From: Winogradskyella eximia
Lineage (GTDB): Bacteria; Bacteroidota; Bacteroidia; Flavobacteriales; Flavobacteriaceae
DNA length: 64,000 nt
Direction of reading: 5' to 3'
NCBI RefSeq assembly: GCF_003386165.1
Contig: NZ_QRDV01000001.1
Location: forward strand, 1-64,000
Program-made: the position numbers and the translations under genes
The notes under the pieces: generated by a model
What the model saw: only the letters and a program-made list of their open reading frames with translations
Databases searched by the model: none
What the model was told of the DNA's origin: nothing
Shown: positions 1-8,085 of the stretch, piece by piece
Layout: each line of letters begins with the position of its first letter
Position numbering within the stretch: the first letter of the stretch is position 1

Positions 1-309
1 CAAGCGGCTTTTGAATTAGATAAATTAGTTCAGATTATGACTAAATATCCTGAACTAGTGATTCATGCAACATCACATACAGATGCAAGAGGTCCGGAAG
101 CTTATAATGCTGGTCTTTCTGAGCGTAGAGCAAAAACAACGGTACAGTACGTTATCTCTAAAGGGATTGATGCTTCTCGTATTACTGGAATGGGCAAAGG
201 CGAATCTGAGCCTAAAATAGATTGTTCTGCCGGTTGTACTAAAGAACAACATGCCGAAAATAGACGATCTGAATTCCTTATTGTTAGCGGTGCGCCAATG
301 ACAGAGTAA
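1..309 (+). CDS. OmpA-family outer membrane protein, C-terminal part only
   Basis: The reading frame is open from the first base of the window to a TAA at 307-309, so only the last 102 codons are present; the gene begins upstream. The fragment is an OmpA C-terminal domain, which in this family binds peptidoglycan non-covalently in the periplasm. HTDARG (fragment residues 26-31) followed by YNAGLSERRA carries the Asp and Arg that usually contact diaminopimelate, and AENRRSEFLI near the end is the closing family motif. A Cys pair (DCSAGC) sits in the last loop. A strong hairpin follows the stop, so this ends its transcript. The family is clear; which OmpA protein it is cannot be told without the N-terminus. 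Confidence 0.9.
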   Translation, partial: QAAFELDKLVQIMTKYPELVIHATSHTDARGPEAYNAGLSERRAKTTVQYVISKGIDASRITGMGKGESEPKIDCSAGCTKEQHAENRRSEFLIVSGAPMTE

Positions 310-332
310 GAATTTATCAAATAAATAATTAT

Positions 333-364
333 AAAGCCTATTCATTTTAAAATGAATAGGCTTT
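333..364. terminator. Bidirectional terminator hairpin
   Basis: A perfect inverted repeat with 16-bp arms (333-348 and 349-364) reading AAAGCCTATTCATTTT and its complement lies between the converging OmpA gene and the CYTH gene. T-rich DNA follows on the plus strand and A-rich DNA precedes it, so it can end transcription from both sides. Confidence 0.85.
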
Positions 365-371
365 ATTCTTT

Positions 372-839
372 TTACCAATTAGTATAAGGATTTTTACTTA
401 ATTGAGAATTATAATACTTAACATCACCTGTCACCTCTTCACCAAGCCAATCTGGTTTTATAAATTTTTCATTCTCAGTATTTAATTCAACTTCAGCAAT
501 AACCAAACCTGAGTTATCACCGAAAAATTCATCCACTTCAAAAATATGATTTCCACATTTTATTTCGTATCGAATTTTATTAATAATACCTTTTTCACAT
601 AAATCTAAAAGACTTTCAGCTTCTTCAACAGAAATTTCTTTTTCCCACTCAAAACGAGACAATCCATTAGATGTTGACTCACCTTTAACTGTTAAATAAC
701 CCATATCTTTTTTTAAACGTATACGTACGGTACGTTTTTTATGACTATTTAAAAAACCTTGTTTAATACTATAACTATTAGAAGCTTCAGTTTTAAACAT
801 TTCAGAAGTCACTAAAAATTTACGTTCTATTTCTATCAT
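372..839 (-). CDS. CYTH domain protein
   Basis: This 155-residue protein opens with IEIERKFLV, the ExExK signature at residues 3-7 of the CYTH (CyaB/thiamine triphosphatase) fold. Family members bind triphosphates in a beta-tunnel lined with acidic and basic residues and act as triphosphatases or inorganic polyphosphatases. Alternating charged strands (RIRLKKD around residue 40, KIRYEI around 90, EVDEF around 102, IAEVELNTE around 115) match that tunnel. Length is typical of bacterial short CYTH proteins. The substrate cannot be inferred. It lies 19 bp downstream of the YjdF-like gene and may be co-transcribed with it. Soluble, with no signal peptide. Confidence 0.88.
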   Translation of the reverse strand: MIEIERKFLVTSEMFKTEASNSYSIKQGFLNSHKKRTVRIRLKKDMGYLTVKGESTSNGLSRFEWEKEISVEEAESLLDLCEKGIINKIRYEIKCGNHIFEVDEFFGDNSGLVIAEVELNTENEKFIKPDWLGEEVTGDVKYYNSQLSKNPYTNW

Positions 840-858
840 ATTTCTAACAATTGCTCCT

Positions 859-1461
859 TTAAATATATATTTTTTCCATTTGTCTATTATGCATTTTACT
901 CATAAAGATAATAGCAAAAATAGCACCGACAGTTGCATACAACATATCAGACTGCGTGTCCCAAATATAACCTTGAGTTCCTAAGAAAGCATCTCCTCCC
1001 TCTCCAGTTCCTAAGGACACTGCCCATTCAATGAATTCATAAGTAACACTTATTGCCATTGCAATACAAACGACTACAAAATTCAACCACTTATTACTTC
1101 TAACAACATTTTTTCGAATAAGTATTTCCCTAATAATCATAGCGGGAACAAAACCCTGAGCAAAATGTCCAACTTTATCATAATTATTTCTAGACTGATT
1201 AAAAGTTTCTTGAATCCAATCAAACAAAGGGACTTCTGCATACGTATAGTGCCCACCAATTATTAAAATTGCACAATGCAAAAAAATTAAAATGTAAACC
1301 AAATTAGTAAACCTAAAACGCTTAAAAGTGACTATTAATAAAATAATACCTATTAGCGCAGGTAACACTTCTAAAAACCATGTAAAATATTCAAAAGGAT
1401 TAATTGCCGACCAAATAAACAGTACTACTGTTAAAATAAGAAGGGTATATATAAGTTTCAT
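859..1461 (-). CDS. YjdF/DUF2238-like integral membrane protein
   Basis: A 200-residue polytopic membrane protein with about five or six hydrophobic helices. The family hallmarks are VGHFAQGFVPAMIIREI around residues 95-112, ITYEFIEW-type EFIEW around 143, and WDTQSDMLYATVGAI around 167. These match the DUF2238/YjdF family found across bacteria, for which I know no established reaction. The ATG at 1459-1461 sits about 20 bp from a TATCTTTG box on the same strand. It diverges from dinB and reads toward the CYTH gene. Membrane location is certain; function is not. Confidence 0.8.
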   Translation of the reverse strand: MKLIYTLLILTVVLFIWSAINPFEYFTWFLEVLPALIGIILLIVTFKRFRFTNLVYILIFLHCAILIIGGHYTYAEVPLFDWIQETFNQSRNNYDKVGHFAQGFVPAMIIREILIRKNVVRSNKWLNFVVVCIAMAISVTYEFIEWAVSLGTGEGGDAFLGTQGYIWDTQSDMLYATVGAIFAIIFMSKMHNRQMEKIYI

Positions 1462-1481
1462 AATAGTACCATTTATATAAC

Positions 1482-1500
1482 CAAAGATATTATAAATTTG
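1482..1500. promoter_or_regulatory. Back-to-back -7 boxes between the YjdF-like gene and dinB
   Basis: Minus-strand TATCTTTG (1482-1489) and plus-strand TAAATTTG (1493-1500) both fit the Bacteroidota -7 consensus TANNTTTG and point in opposite directions, 3 bp apart. The first should start the YjdF-like transcript near 1476. The second should start near 1505-1507, which is the GTG of dinB. No clear -33 TTG was found for either. Confidence 0.55.
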
Positions 1501-1504
1501 TTTC

Positions 1505-2608
1505 GTGCTAGATAACTTACCAATAAGAAAGATTATTCATGTAGATATGGATGCATTTTATGCTTCTGTAGCTCAAATGGATCATCCTGAACTAAAAGGT
1601 AAACCAATTGCTGTTGGAGGCGGAGGAACTCGAGGTGTTGTAAGTGCAGCGAGTTATGAAGCACGAAAATTTGGAGTAAAAAGCGCCATGTCTGGTCGGT
1701 TGGCAATAAAGTTATGCCCAGAACTTATCTTTGTAAAAACAGATTTTGAACGTTATACTGAAATTTCTAAACGCATTCGCAAGATTTTTTTAGATTATAC
1801 AGATTTGGTAGAACCCTTATCTTTAGATGAAGCATATTTAGACGTTACAGAAAATAAAATAGGATCCCCTAGCGCATCATTAATTGCAAAGCAGATTAGA
1901 CAACGTATTTTTAATGAAGTTGGCTTAACAGCGTCCGCTGGTATCTCTATAAATAAGTTTATAGCTAAAGTCGCTAGCGATTACAATAAACCCAACGGAC
2001 AAAAAACCGTAAACCCAGAAGATGTCCTTCAATTTTTAGAAGATTTAGATATCAGAAAGTTCTATGGTGTAGGTAAAGTTACTGCTGAAAAAATGTATCA
2101 AAAAGGCATCTTTACAGGTAAAGATCTAAAAGCAAAAAGCTTAGAATATCTCGATGCACATTTCGGAAAATCTGGCCGCTACTACTATTATGTGGTAAGA
2201 GGCATTCATAACAGTGAAGTAAAACCTAATCGCATTAGAAAATCTTTAGCGGCAGAACGCACCTTTAGTGAAAACTTATCTTCAGAAATTTTTATGTTAG
2301 AAAAACTAGAGCATATCGCAGAAGAAGTCTCCAAACGATTAACCAAAAACAAGGTTACAGGCAAAACCATAACTTTAAAAATAAAATACAGCGACTTTAC
2401 ACTACAGACTAGAAGCAAAACTTTGCCTTATTATGTTAGCGAAAAAGCCATTATTCTTGAAACAGCAAAAGATTTATTATATCAAGATACCTTAAATAAT
2501 TCCGTTAGACTTTTAGGAATCTCATTATCAAATTTAAACACAGATTCAAAAAAAATACAAAAAGAAGAAAAACAAGCTGTTAGTGTGCAACTAAAGTTTG
2601 AATTTTAA
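1505..2608 (+). CDS. dinB: DNA polymerase IV (Y-family, translesion)
   Basis: A 367-residue Y-family polymerase that copies past damaged bases at the cost of accuracy. HVDMDAFYA gives the first catalytic Asp (residue 14), SLDEAYLDV the second acidic pair (108-109), and SAGISINKFIAKVASDYNKPNG the palm/fingers motif. A helix-hairpin-helix thumb (FYGVGKVTAEKM) and a little-finger domain follow. The C-terminus VQLKFEF resembles a sliding-clamp binding peptide, an inference. The GTG at 1505 is chosen because the frame has a stop at 1493-1495 and no other usual start before the essential HVDMD motif. The -7 box ends 4 bp before the GTG, so the message may be leaderless. Confidence 0.96.
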   Translation: MLDNLPIRKIIHVDMDAFYASVAQMDHPELKGKPIAVGGGGTRGVVSAASYEARKFGVKSAMSGRLAIKLCPELIFVKTDFERYTEISKRIRKIFLDYTDLVEPLSLDEAYLDVTENKIGSPSASLIAKQIRQRIFNEVGLTASAGISINKFIAKVASDYNKPNGQKTVNPEDVLQFLEDLDIRKFYGVGKVTAEKMYQKGIFTGKDLKAKSLEYLDAHFGKSGRYYYYVVRGIHNSEVKPNRIRKSLAAERTFSENLSSEIFMLEKLEHIAEEVSKRLTKNKVTGKTITLKIKYSDFTLQTRSKTLPYYVSEKAIILETAKDLLYQDTLNNSVRLLGISLSNLNTDSKKIQKEEKQAVSVQLKFEF

Positions 2609-2622
2609 ATTACATTCTAACA

Positions 2623-2949
2623 ATGATTAAAATAAATGATTGCGAATTAAGCAAGATTCAACTTTTACACTTAATAAATAGCCAGCAAAAACTTAAAGCA
2701 GTAAAATTAATTAAGGATAAAACAGATATTGGATTAAAAGACTGCAAGGATATAGTGGATCAATTGGAGAGTAATCCAAATTATTATGATGGACAAACTA
2801 TTAGTAAAACGATTGTAAATTATTCAAAAACGAATGAGAAAAAAGGAAGTCATCTAATAAAAGAGAATTCATCTAACAAGAAGAATCTCCTCGTATTATT
2901 ACTAATTCTCTTGGCATTTATAATGCTTTATATGTATTCTATTAAGTAA
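2623..2949 (+). CDS. Small membrane-anchored protein with ribosomal L7/L12 C-terminal-like domain
   Basis: A 108-residue protein. Residues about 10-45 (QKLKAVKLIKDKTDIGLKDCKDIVDQ) closely follow the helix-turn-helix core of the L7/L12 C-terminal domain, whose hallmark is a KxVKxxTGLGLKEAKxLV-like stretch. A linker and one C-terminal transmembrane helix (residues about 88-106, LLVLLLILLAFIMLYMYS) follow, giving a tail-anchored layout. Real L7/L12 has no membrane anchor, so this is a domain relative and not a ribosomal protein. It starts 14 bp after dinB and may share its transcript. Function unknown. Confidence 0.75.
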   Translation: MIKINDCELSKIQLLHLINSQQKLKAVKLIKDKTDIGLKDCKDIVDQLESNPNYYDGQTISKTIVNYSKTNEKKGSHLIKENSSNKKNLLVLLLILLAFIMLYMYSIK

Positions 2950-2970
2950 TCGTCTAATAGAATACATATA
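2929..2970. repeat. Long inverted repeat across a stop codon, possible convergent terminator
   Basis: Two perfect 16-bp arms (2929-2944, 2955-2970; left arm TATATGTATTCTATTA) flank a 10-base loop holding the stop codon of the preceding gene. It separates that gene from the converging pyk. No long T run follows on either strand, so it may act as an RNA-stabilising 3' end hairpin and not a classical terminator. Confidence 0.6.
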
Positions 2971-2995
2971 AAAGCTATTTTAATAATTCTTTACT

Positions 2996-4441
2996 TTAAA
3001 AACTACAACTTTCAATTTCAGTAATCCTCAATGTATTCACCATACCTTTATCTTGTATAGGCATCGCTGCTAAACTAATCAACATATCACCAACATCTAG
3101 GTAGCCTTTTTTACAAGCAATTACATTTACATCTTCAATGGTTTCATCTGTAGTAACAAACTTATCATAATAAAATGCCGTAACACCCCAAAGTAAACTC
3201 AACTGTGTTAAAATACGTCTATTAGATGTGAAAACTAAAATATGAGATGATGGTCTCCATGCCGAAATCTGAAATGCTGTATAACCACTATTTGTTAAAG
3301 TAGATATCGCTTTTGCATTGATCTCGTTTGCCATATTAGCTGCGTGATAACAAATCGCTTTTGTTATATATCGTTTAGTACGAATATGTGGTGGTGATTG
3401 AGGTACCTCAATAAGAGGAGAATCTTCAACACTCCTTATAATATTAGACATTTGGCGAATAACTTGAACTGGATATTGCCCTACAGACGTTTCACCAGAT
3501 AACATCACAGCATCTGCTCCGTCCATCACAGAATTCGCAACATCATTAACCTCAGCACGTGTTGGTGTTAAGCTAGTAATCATTGTTTCCATCATTTGGG
3601 TTGCAATTATTACAGGTATTCTTGCGCGTTTAGCTCTTAAAACTAATTGCTTTTGTATTAATGGTACTTCTTCTGCAGGAATCTCAACACCTAAGTCACC
3701 ACGAGCTACCATTAAACCATCACAATAAGCAACAATTTTATCAATATTCTCAACTGCTTCTGGTTTTTCAATCTTAGCTATAATTGGAATTTTGTGCTCA
3801 CTATGTTCAGAAATTAGCTTTTCTAATTCCATTAAATCTTCTGCGTGACGCACAAATGATAATGCTATCCAATCTACTTTTTGTCCAATGGCGAAAATAG
3901 CATCTTCAATATCTTTTTCAGTTAAAGCAGGTTGAGAAATATTAGTATTTGGTAAGTTAACTCCCTTTTTAGATTTTAAAGGTCCACCTTGTATAACTCT
4001 TGCTTTTACTTCACTTTTCTTATCTGTAGAAACAACTTCAAAAATTAATTTTCCATCATCTAAAAGAATACGTTCTCCTGGTTTTGCGTCTTGTGGAAAC
4101 TTATCGTACGTCATGTAAACGCGTTCCTTTGTACCTTCGAAACGTTTACCTGTAGCGAAAATAATCTCATCACCTTCATTTACAATAACCTCACCTTTCA
4201 TTGTTCCAACACGCAACTTAGGACCTTGTAAATCGCCTAAAATTGAAGCATTATAGCCAAACTCTTCATTGAGTTCTCTAATCATTTTTATACGTTCTTC
4301 AACGTCTTTATAATCGGCATGAGAGAAGTTAATTCTAAATACATTACACCCTTCATCTAACATGGCCTTTAATACTTCTTTTGTACTAGTTGCAGGACCT
4401 AAAGTGGCTACTATTTTTGTTTTCTTATTTTTTGTTGACAT
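2996..4441 (-). CDS. pyk: Pyruvate kinase
   Basis: A 481-residue enzyme that transfers phosphate from phosphoenolpyruvate to ADP in the last step of glycolysis. It starts TKIVATLGPATSTKEVL and carries IPIIAKIEKPEAVENIDKI with the catalytic Lys, then GLMVARGDLGVEIPAEEVP and the VILATQMMETM-like motif VIIATQMMETMI. MDGADAVMLSGETSVGQYPV closes the TIM barrel, and a regulatory C-domain follows. A B-domain cap lies at about residues 70-165. Full length for the family. It is the last gene of the acpP-fabF-rnc-IPExxxVDY run, 4 bp past the preceding stop-start region, which suggests co-transcription. Confidence 0.98.
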   Translation of the reverse strand: MSTKNKKTKIVATLGPATSTKEVLKAMLDEGCNVFRINFSHADYKDVEERIKMIRELNEEFGYNASILGDLQGPKLRVGTMKGEVIVNEGDEIIFATGKRFEGTKERVYMTYDKFPQDAKPGERILLDDGKLIFEVVSTDKKSEVKARVIQGGPLKSKKGVNLPNTNISQPALTEKDIEDAIFAIGQKVDWIALSFVRHAEDLMELEKLISEHSEHKIPIIAKIEKPEAVENIDKIVAYCDGLMVARGDLGVEIPAEEVPLIQKQLVLRAKRARIPVIIATQMMETMITSLTPTRAEVNDVANSVMDGADAVMLSGETSVGQYPVQVIRQMSNIIRSVEDSPLIEVPQSPPHIRTKRYITKAICYHAANMANEINAKAISTLTNSGYTAFQISAWRPSSHILVFTSNRRILTQLSLLWGVTAFYYDKFVTTDETIEDVNVIACKKGYLDVGDMLISLAAMPIQDKGMVNTLRITEIESCSF

Positions 4442-4445
4442 TAAT

Positions 4446-4925
4446 TCAAAATATTAAATGGTCTTTCGACTTTATTTTTAACGGGTCTACCGTATAACTT
4501 GTTATAATTTGTGGAATGGCTTTTAATTTATTTAAGATCACCTTTTCATCTACATTCTGTATTTCATCTGAAATCTTAATGAAATAATCTACTTTTTTGT
4601 GTTCTGAAATTAAATTGAATGTTTTAAGAACTTTTTCACTTTCGCTAAATAATGTTCCCGTACTACTCAAACTATCTTGTTCCTTTTTACAGACGTTAGA
4701 AATTAAATTCCATAACACATATTCTGTTTCATTATCCCATTCAAAGATACTGTATGAGGATTCTAAATATTTAAAGTCTATATCCTTCTCCTTACGTTCT
4801 AACTTAAGCCCTAAGTGTTTATTGAGGACATATGCTAATCTATAATCTTCTAACCTACAATGAATCGCAATTAATTTATAGGAATCATCATAAAAATCAT
4901 CTACTTGAAGTTTGTGTAAAGCCAT
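4446..4925 (-). CDS. IPExxxVDY family protein
   Basis: A 159-residue soluble protein of unknown function, typical of Bacteroidota and usually found between rnc and pyk, as here. The start at 4925 (MALHKLQVDDF) fits relatives better than the in-frame ATG at 4982, which would add 19 residues unlike them. LIAIHCRLEDYRLAYVLNKHL near residue 20 is a strongly conserved-looking helix. The naming motif is degenerate here: the C-terminal region reads AIPQIITSYTVDP. No membrane segment or catalytic motif is seen. The name describes the family, not a function. Confidence 0.78.
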   Translation of the reverse strand: MALHKLQVDDFYDDSYKLIAIHCRLEDYRLAYVLNKHLGLKLERKEKDIDFKYLESSYSIFEWDNETEYVLWNLISNVCKKEQDSLSSTGTLFSESEKVLKTFNLISEHKKVDYFIKISDEIQNVDEKVILNKLKAIPQIITSYTVDPLKIKSKDHLIF

Positions 4926-5056
4926 ACAATTATAACTTTGAGCGGTAAATATAGTATAATAAACGGTTAAATTCTGTAACAATACGTTAAGATTAACCTT
5001 AAAATTCTACGAAAACGTTATCGTAAAGCTTATTTAATTCCTTGTAGCGAATCTAT

Positions 5057-5797
5057 TTATTGAAGATTTGTAATTTCATTCTGAAAAGCAAAAAAAGCAC
5101 GTTTAGCTGCTTTTTCTTCTGCCTTTTTCTTTGAAGTTGCTCTAGCTTTTGAAACCACCTTACCATTTAAAGTTAGTTTTACAGAAAAATGTTTTAATTC
5201 ATCTTTACCTGTATCTTCATACACCTGAAAGTCAAAAGTATGTTTCTCTTTTTGGCACCATTCTATAAGTAAACTCTTATAGCTAATTACCTTACCTTCT
5301 AATGCTTCTATATCTATATGCGGATTAATAACGCGAGTATTTATAAATTTTTCACAAAACTTATAACCTCTATCTAAATAAATGGCACCTACCAAGGCTT
5401 CAAAAAGATTACCATGAATGTTGTCTCCAAAATTAGATTTCGGAATTCTACTTTCAACAAAATCTATAAGGCGTAATTCTTCACCTAATTTATTAAGATG
5501 TTCTCTACTTACTACCTTAGAACGCATTTTTGTGAGGTAACCCTCATCACCATGTGGTACTTTTTCAAATAAATAAGCTGCTATTACAGAACCAATTATA
5601 GCATCACCAACAAACTCCAGACGCTCGTAGTTAATTGGATTTCCTTTATCGTCCTTTATATTCATAGAACGGTGCGTAAATGCCGTAATATAAATTGATT
5701 TAGATTTGGGCTTAAATCCAAGTATCTCTTTGAGTTGTACAAAAAAATTCCCGTCTACTGGAGAGCGGGAATTTAATATGTTACGAATGAAGCTCAT
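5057..5797 (-). CDS. rnc: Ribonuclease III
   Basis: A 246-residue endonuclease that cuts double-stranded RNA during rRNA maturation and mRNA turnover. The N-terminal nuclease domain contains NYERLEFVGDAIIG (residues about 57-70), the family signature with its metal-binding acidic residues, and NLFEALVGAIYLDRGY with the second acidic set. A double-stranded RNA-binding domain occupies about residues 165-240, ending KARATSKKKAEEKAAKRAF. Slightly longer than the E. coli enzyme, as usual in Bacteroidota. It follows fabF by 7 bp, so the acpP-fabF-rnc order typical of bacteria is kept. Confidence 0.97.
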   Translation of the reverse strand: MSFIRNILNSRSPVDGNFFVQLKEILGFKPKSKSIYITAFTHRSMNIKDDKGNPINYERLEFVGDAIIGSVIAAYLFEKVPHGDEGYLTKMRSKVVSREHLNKLGEELRLIDFVESRIPKSNFGDNIHGNLFEALVGAIYLDRGYKFCEKFINTRVINPHIDIEALEGKVISYKSLLIEWCQKEKHTFDFQVYEDTGKDELKHFSVKLTLNGKVVSKARATSKKKAEEKAAKRAFFAFQNEITNLQ

Positions 5798-5804
5798 TCG
5801 GGAT

Positions 5805-7055
5805 TTAATCTAATTTTTTAAATAACACACAAGCGTTGTGTCCGCCAAATCCAAATGTATTACTCATTGCGACTTTAATATCTCGTTTCTGAGCTTTATT
5901 AAGCGTTAAATTTAATTCTGGATCAATGTTTTCGTCAACCGTTTCGTGATTGATTGTTGGTGGCACAATACCATGTTCCATTGCTAAAATTGAAGCAATA
6001 GATTCAATAGCACCAGCAGCACCTAACAAGTGTCCGGTCATTGATTTTGTAGAATTAATATTAATGTTCTTAGCATGGCTACCAAAAACTTCAGATATAG
6101 CTTTTAACTCGGCAACATCACCTAAAGGTGTTGAAGTTCCGTGTGTATTAATATGATCTACATCTTCAGGTTTTAAACCAGCATTTTCTAAACAATTTTT
6201 CATTACCGCAACAACACCAATACCATCTGGATGTGGCGCTGTCATATGATATGCGTCTGAAGATAAACCTCCACCTACAACTTCTGCGTAGATTTTAGCT
6301 CCTCTTGCTTTAGCATGCTCATACTCTTCTAAAACAATCGCACCTGCTCCTTCACCTAATACAAAACCATCTCGGTTAGCATCAAATGGTCTAGAAGCTG
6401 TTTGTGGATCATCGTTACGAGTACTCATTGCGTGCATAGCGTTAAACCCTCCCATACCAGCAATAGTAACCGCTGCTTCACTTCCTCCTGTAATAATCAC
6501 GTCACAAGTTCCTAAACGAATTGTATTTAAGGCATCGATCATTGAATTTGCAGAAGAAGCACATGCAGATACTGTGGTATAATTAGGACCCATAAAACCA
6601 TATTTTATAGATATGTTTCCTGGCGCTATATCAGCAATCATTTTTGGAATGAAGAATGGGTTGAAACGAGGTGTTCCGTCACCAGCAGCAAAGTTTAACA
6701 CTTCTTCCTGAAATGTTTCTAAACCACCAATTCCAGCTCCCCAAATCACTCCAACTCTCAGTTTGTTTAGCGAATCTAGATCTAGCTTTGAGTCTACAAT
6801 TGCTTCATCTGAAGCGACCATTGCATACTGCGAAAACTTATCCATTCGTTTTGCTAACTTTCTATCAATAAAGTCAGTAACTTCAAAGTTTTTTATTTCA
6901 CAAGCGAACTTGGTTTTGAACTTTTCAGGGTCAAAATGTGTTACCGGAGCTGCACCACTTTTCCCACTAATAAGAGCTTCCCAATATTCATCTTTGGTGT
7001 TCCCTATTGGTGTAAGTGCACCTAAACCCGTTACTACGACTCGCTTTAATTCCAT
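5805..7055 (-). CDS. fabF: 3-oxoacyl-[acyl-carrier-protein] synthase II
   Basis: A 416-residue condensing enzyme that elongates acyl-ACP with malonyl-ACP in type II fatty acid synthesis. The catalytic triad is visible: Cys in VSACASSANSM (about residue 163), His in NTHGTSTPLGD (about 303), and His in SMTGHLLGAAGA (about 340). The start MELKRVVVTGLGALTPIG and the end NTFGFGGHNACVLFKK are characteristic. Full length. It lies 13 bp downstream of acpP, its carrier-protein partner, and must share its transcript. Confidence 0.98.
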   Translation of the reverse strand: MELKRVVVTGLGALTPIGNTKDEYWEALISGKSGAAPVTHFDPEKFKTKFACEIKNFEVTDFIDRKLAKRMDKFSQYAMVASDEAIVDSKLDLDSLNKLRVGVIWGAGIGGLETFQEEVLNFAAGDGTPRFNPFFIPKMIADIAPGNISIKYGFMGPNYTTVSACASSANSMIDALNTIRLGTCDVIITGGSEAAVTIAGMGGFNAMHAMSTRNDDPQTASRPFDANRDGFVLGEGAGAIVLEEYEHAKARGAKIYAEVVGGGLSSDAYHMTAPHPDGIGVVAVMKNCLENAGLKPEDVDHINTHGTSTPLGDVAELKAISEVFGSHAKNININSTKSMTGHLLGAAGAIESIASILAMEHGIVPPTINHETVDENIDPELNLTLNKAQKRDIKVAMSNTFGFGGHNACVLFKKLD

Positions 7056-7068
7056 AAAAATTGAGTTA

Positions 7069-7302
7069 TTATTTTGCTGCTTCTATATAAGAAACCGCTT
7101 GACCAACTGTTGCTATGTTCTCAGCTTGATCGTCTGGTATTTGAATATCGAATTCTTTTTCGAATTCCATTATTAATTCTACAGTATCTAATGAATCCGC
7201 TCCTAAATCGTTTGTGAAGCTTGCTTCAGTTACAACTTCGTTTTCATCAACACCTAATTTATCTACGATAATCGCTTTTACTCGTGATGCAATGTCTGAC
7301 AT
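7069..7302 (-). CDS. acpP: Acyl carrier protein
   Basis: A 77-residue acidic protein that carries growing acyl chains on a phosphopantetheine arm. [10 protein letters not shown] places the modified serine at residue 37. Four-helix size and acidic helix II ([19 protein letters not shown]) are typical. It heads the fabF-rnc-IPExxxVDY-pyk run and diverges from purN. A minus-strand TATTTTTG box lies at 7334-7341, about 30 bp upstream of the ATG, and probably drives the cluster. Confidence 0.98.
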   Translation of the reverse strand: MSDIASRVKAIIVDKLGVDENEVVTEASFTNDLGADSLDTVELIMEFEKEFDIQIPDDQAENIATVGQAVSYIEAAK

Positions 7303-7333
7303 AATTTTTTAATTTTAAGTTTTAATTAGATGG

Positions 7334-7341
7334 CAAAAATA
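7334..7341 (-). promoter_or_regulatory. -7 box of the acpP operon promoter
   Basis: TATTTTTG on the minus strand fits TANNTTTG and would start RNA near 7328, about 26 bases before the acpP ATG. The 181-bp gap to divergent purN is AT-rich. No convincing -33 TTG was found, and no clear box was found for purN. Confidence 0.45.
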
Positions 7342-7484
7342 AAAAACTTTATTTGAATATTCATCTTTACCGATAAAATGTGTTTTTAATTTAGTAAAAA
7401 TAAACAGAAGTATTTTAAGTTTTACCCTAATTGTTAATTATTATTCTTTTTTTTGTTTGAATAATTGAAGAAATATACCTGTAA

Positions 7485-8045
7485 ATGAAACGTATTGTAA
7501 TTTTTGCGTCCGGAAGTGGCTCTAATGCTGAAAATTTAATTAAGTTTTTTCACAACAGCGATAATGCGTCTGTTATTCAAGTACTAACTAACAATCCTCA
7601 TGCCAAAGTTTTAGATCGCTGTAAAAAACTAAATATTAGCGCCTTATCTTTTAATAGAATTGCTTTTTCTAAGTCTGAAGATGTCTTAAATATTCTAAAT
7701 ACATCGCAACCAGATCTTATTGTATTAGCTGGCTTCCTTTGGAAGTTTCCAGAGTTTATACTAAAAGCCTATCCTAATAAGGTGATAAATATACACCCAG
7801 CATTATTACCAAAATATGGAGGAAAAGGTATGTACGGTATGAATGTTCATAACGCTGTAGTGGAAAATAAAGAAACCGAAACTGGCATCACTATACATTA
7901 TGTAAACGAAAATTATGATGAAGGAGCCATTATTTTTCAAGCTAAATGTAGTGTTTTACCTACAGATACGGCAGATGATGTCGCAGAAAAGATTCATTTA
8001 TTAGAAATGGAACATTTTCCTAAAATTGTAAATAGCTTATTATAG
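7485..8045 (+). CDS. purN: Phosphoribosylglycinamide formyltransferase
   Basis: A 186-residue enzyme that transfers a formyl group from 10-formyltetrahydrofolate to GAR in step three of purine synthesis. IVIFASGSGSNAENLI at the N-terminus binds the ribosyl-phosphate substrate. VINIHPALLPKYGGKGMYG holds the catalytic His and adjacent loop, and ETGITIHYVNENYDEGAII carries the catalytic Asp. Length is normal. It stands a few kb upstream of the PurF-like gene on the same strand, giving a loose purine cluster. Confidence 0.96.
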   Translation: MKRIVIFASGSGSNAENLIKFFHNSDNASVIQVLTNNPHAKVLDRCKKLNISALSFNRIAFSKSEDVLNILNTSQPDLIVLAGFLWKFPEFILKAYPNKVINIHPALLPKYGGKGMYGMNVHNAVVENKETETGITIHYVNENYDEGAIIFQAKCSVLPTDTADDVAEKIHLLEMEHFPKIVNSLL

Positions 8046-8085
8046 TATATAAAATCTAAAGTGCATTTTCGTAGAATTTACACAC

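Noticed and set aside
6763..7176. Long plus-strand frame inside fabF/acpP
   Set aside because: Antisense to two certain core genes and without start signals.
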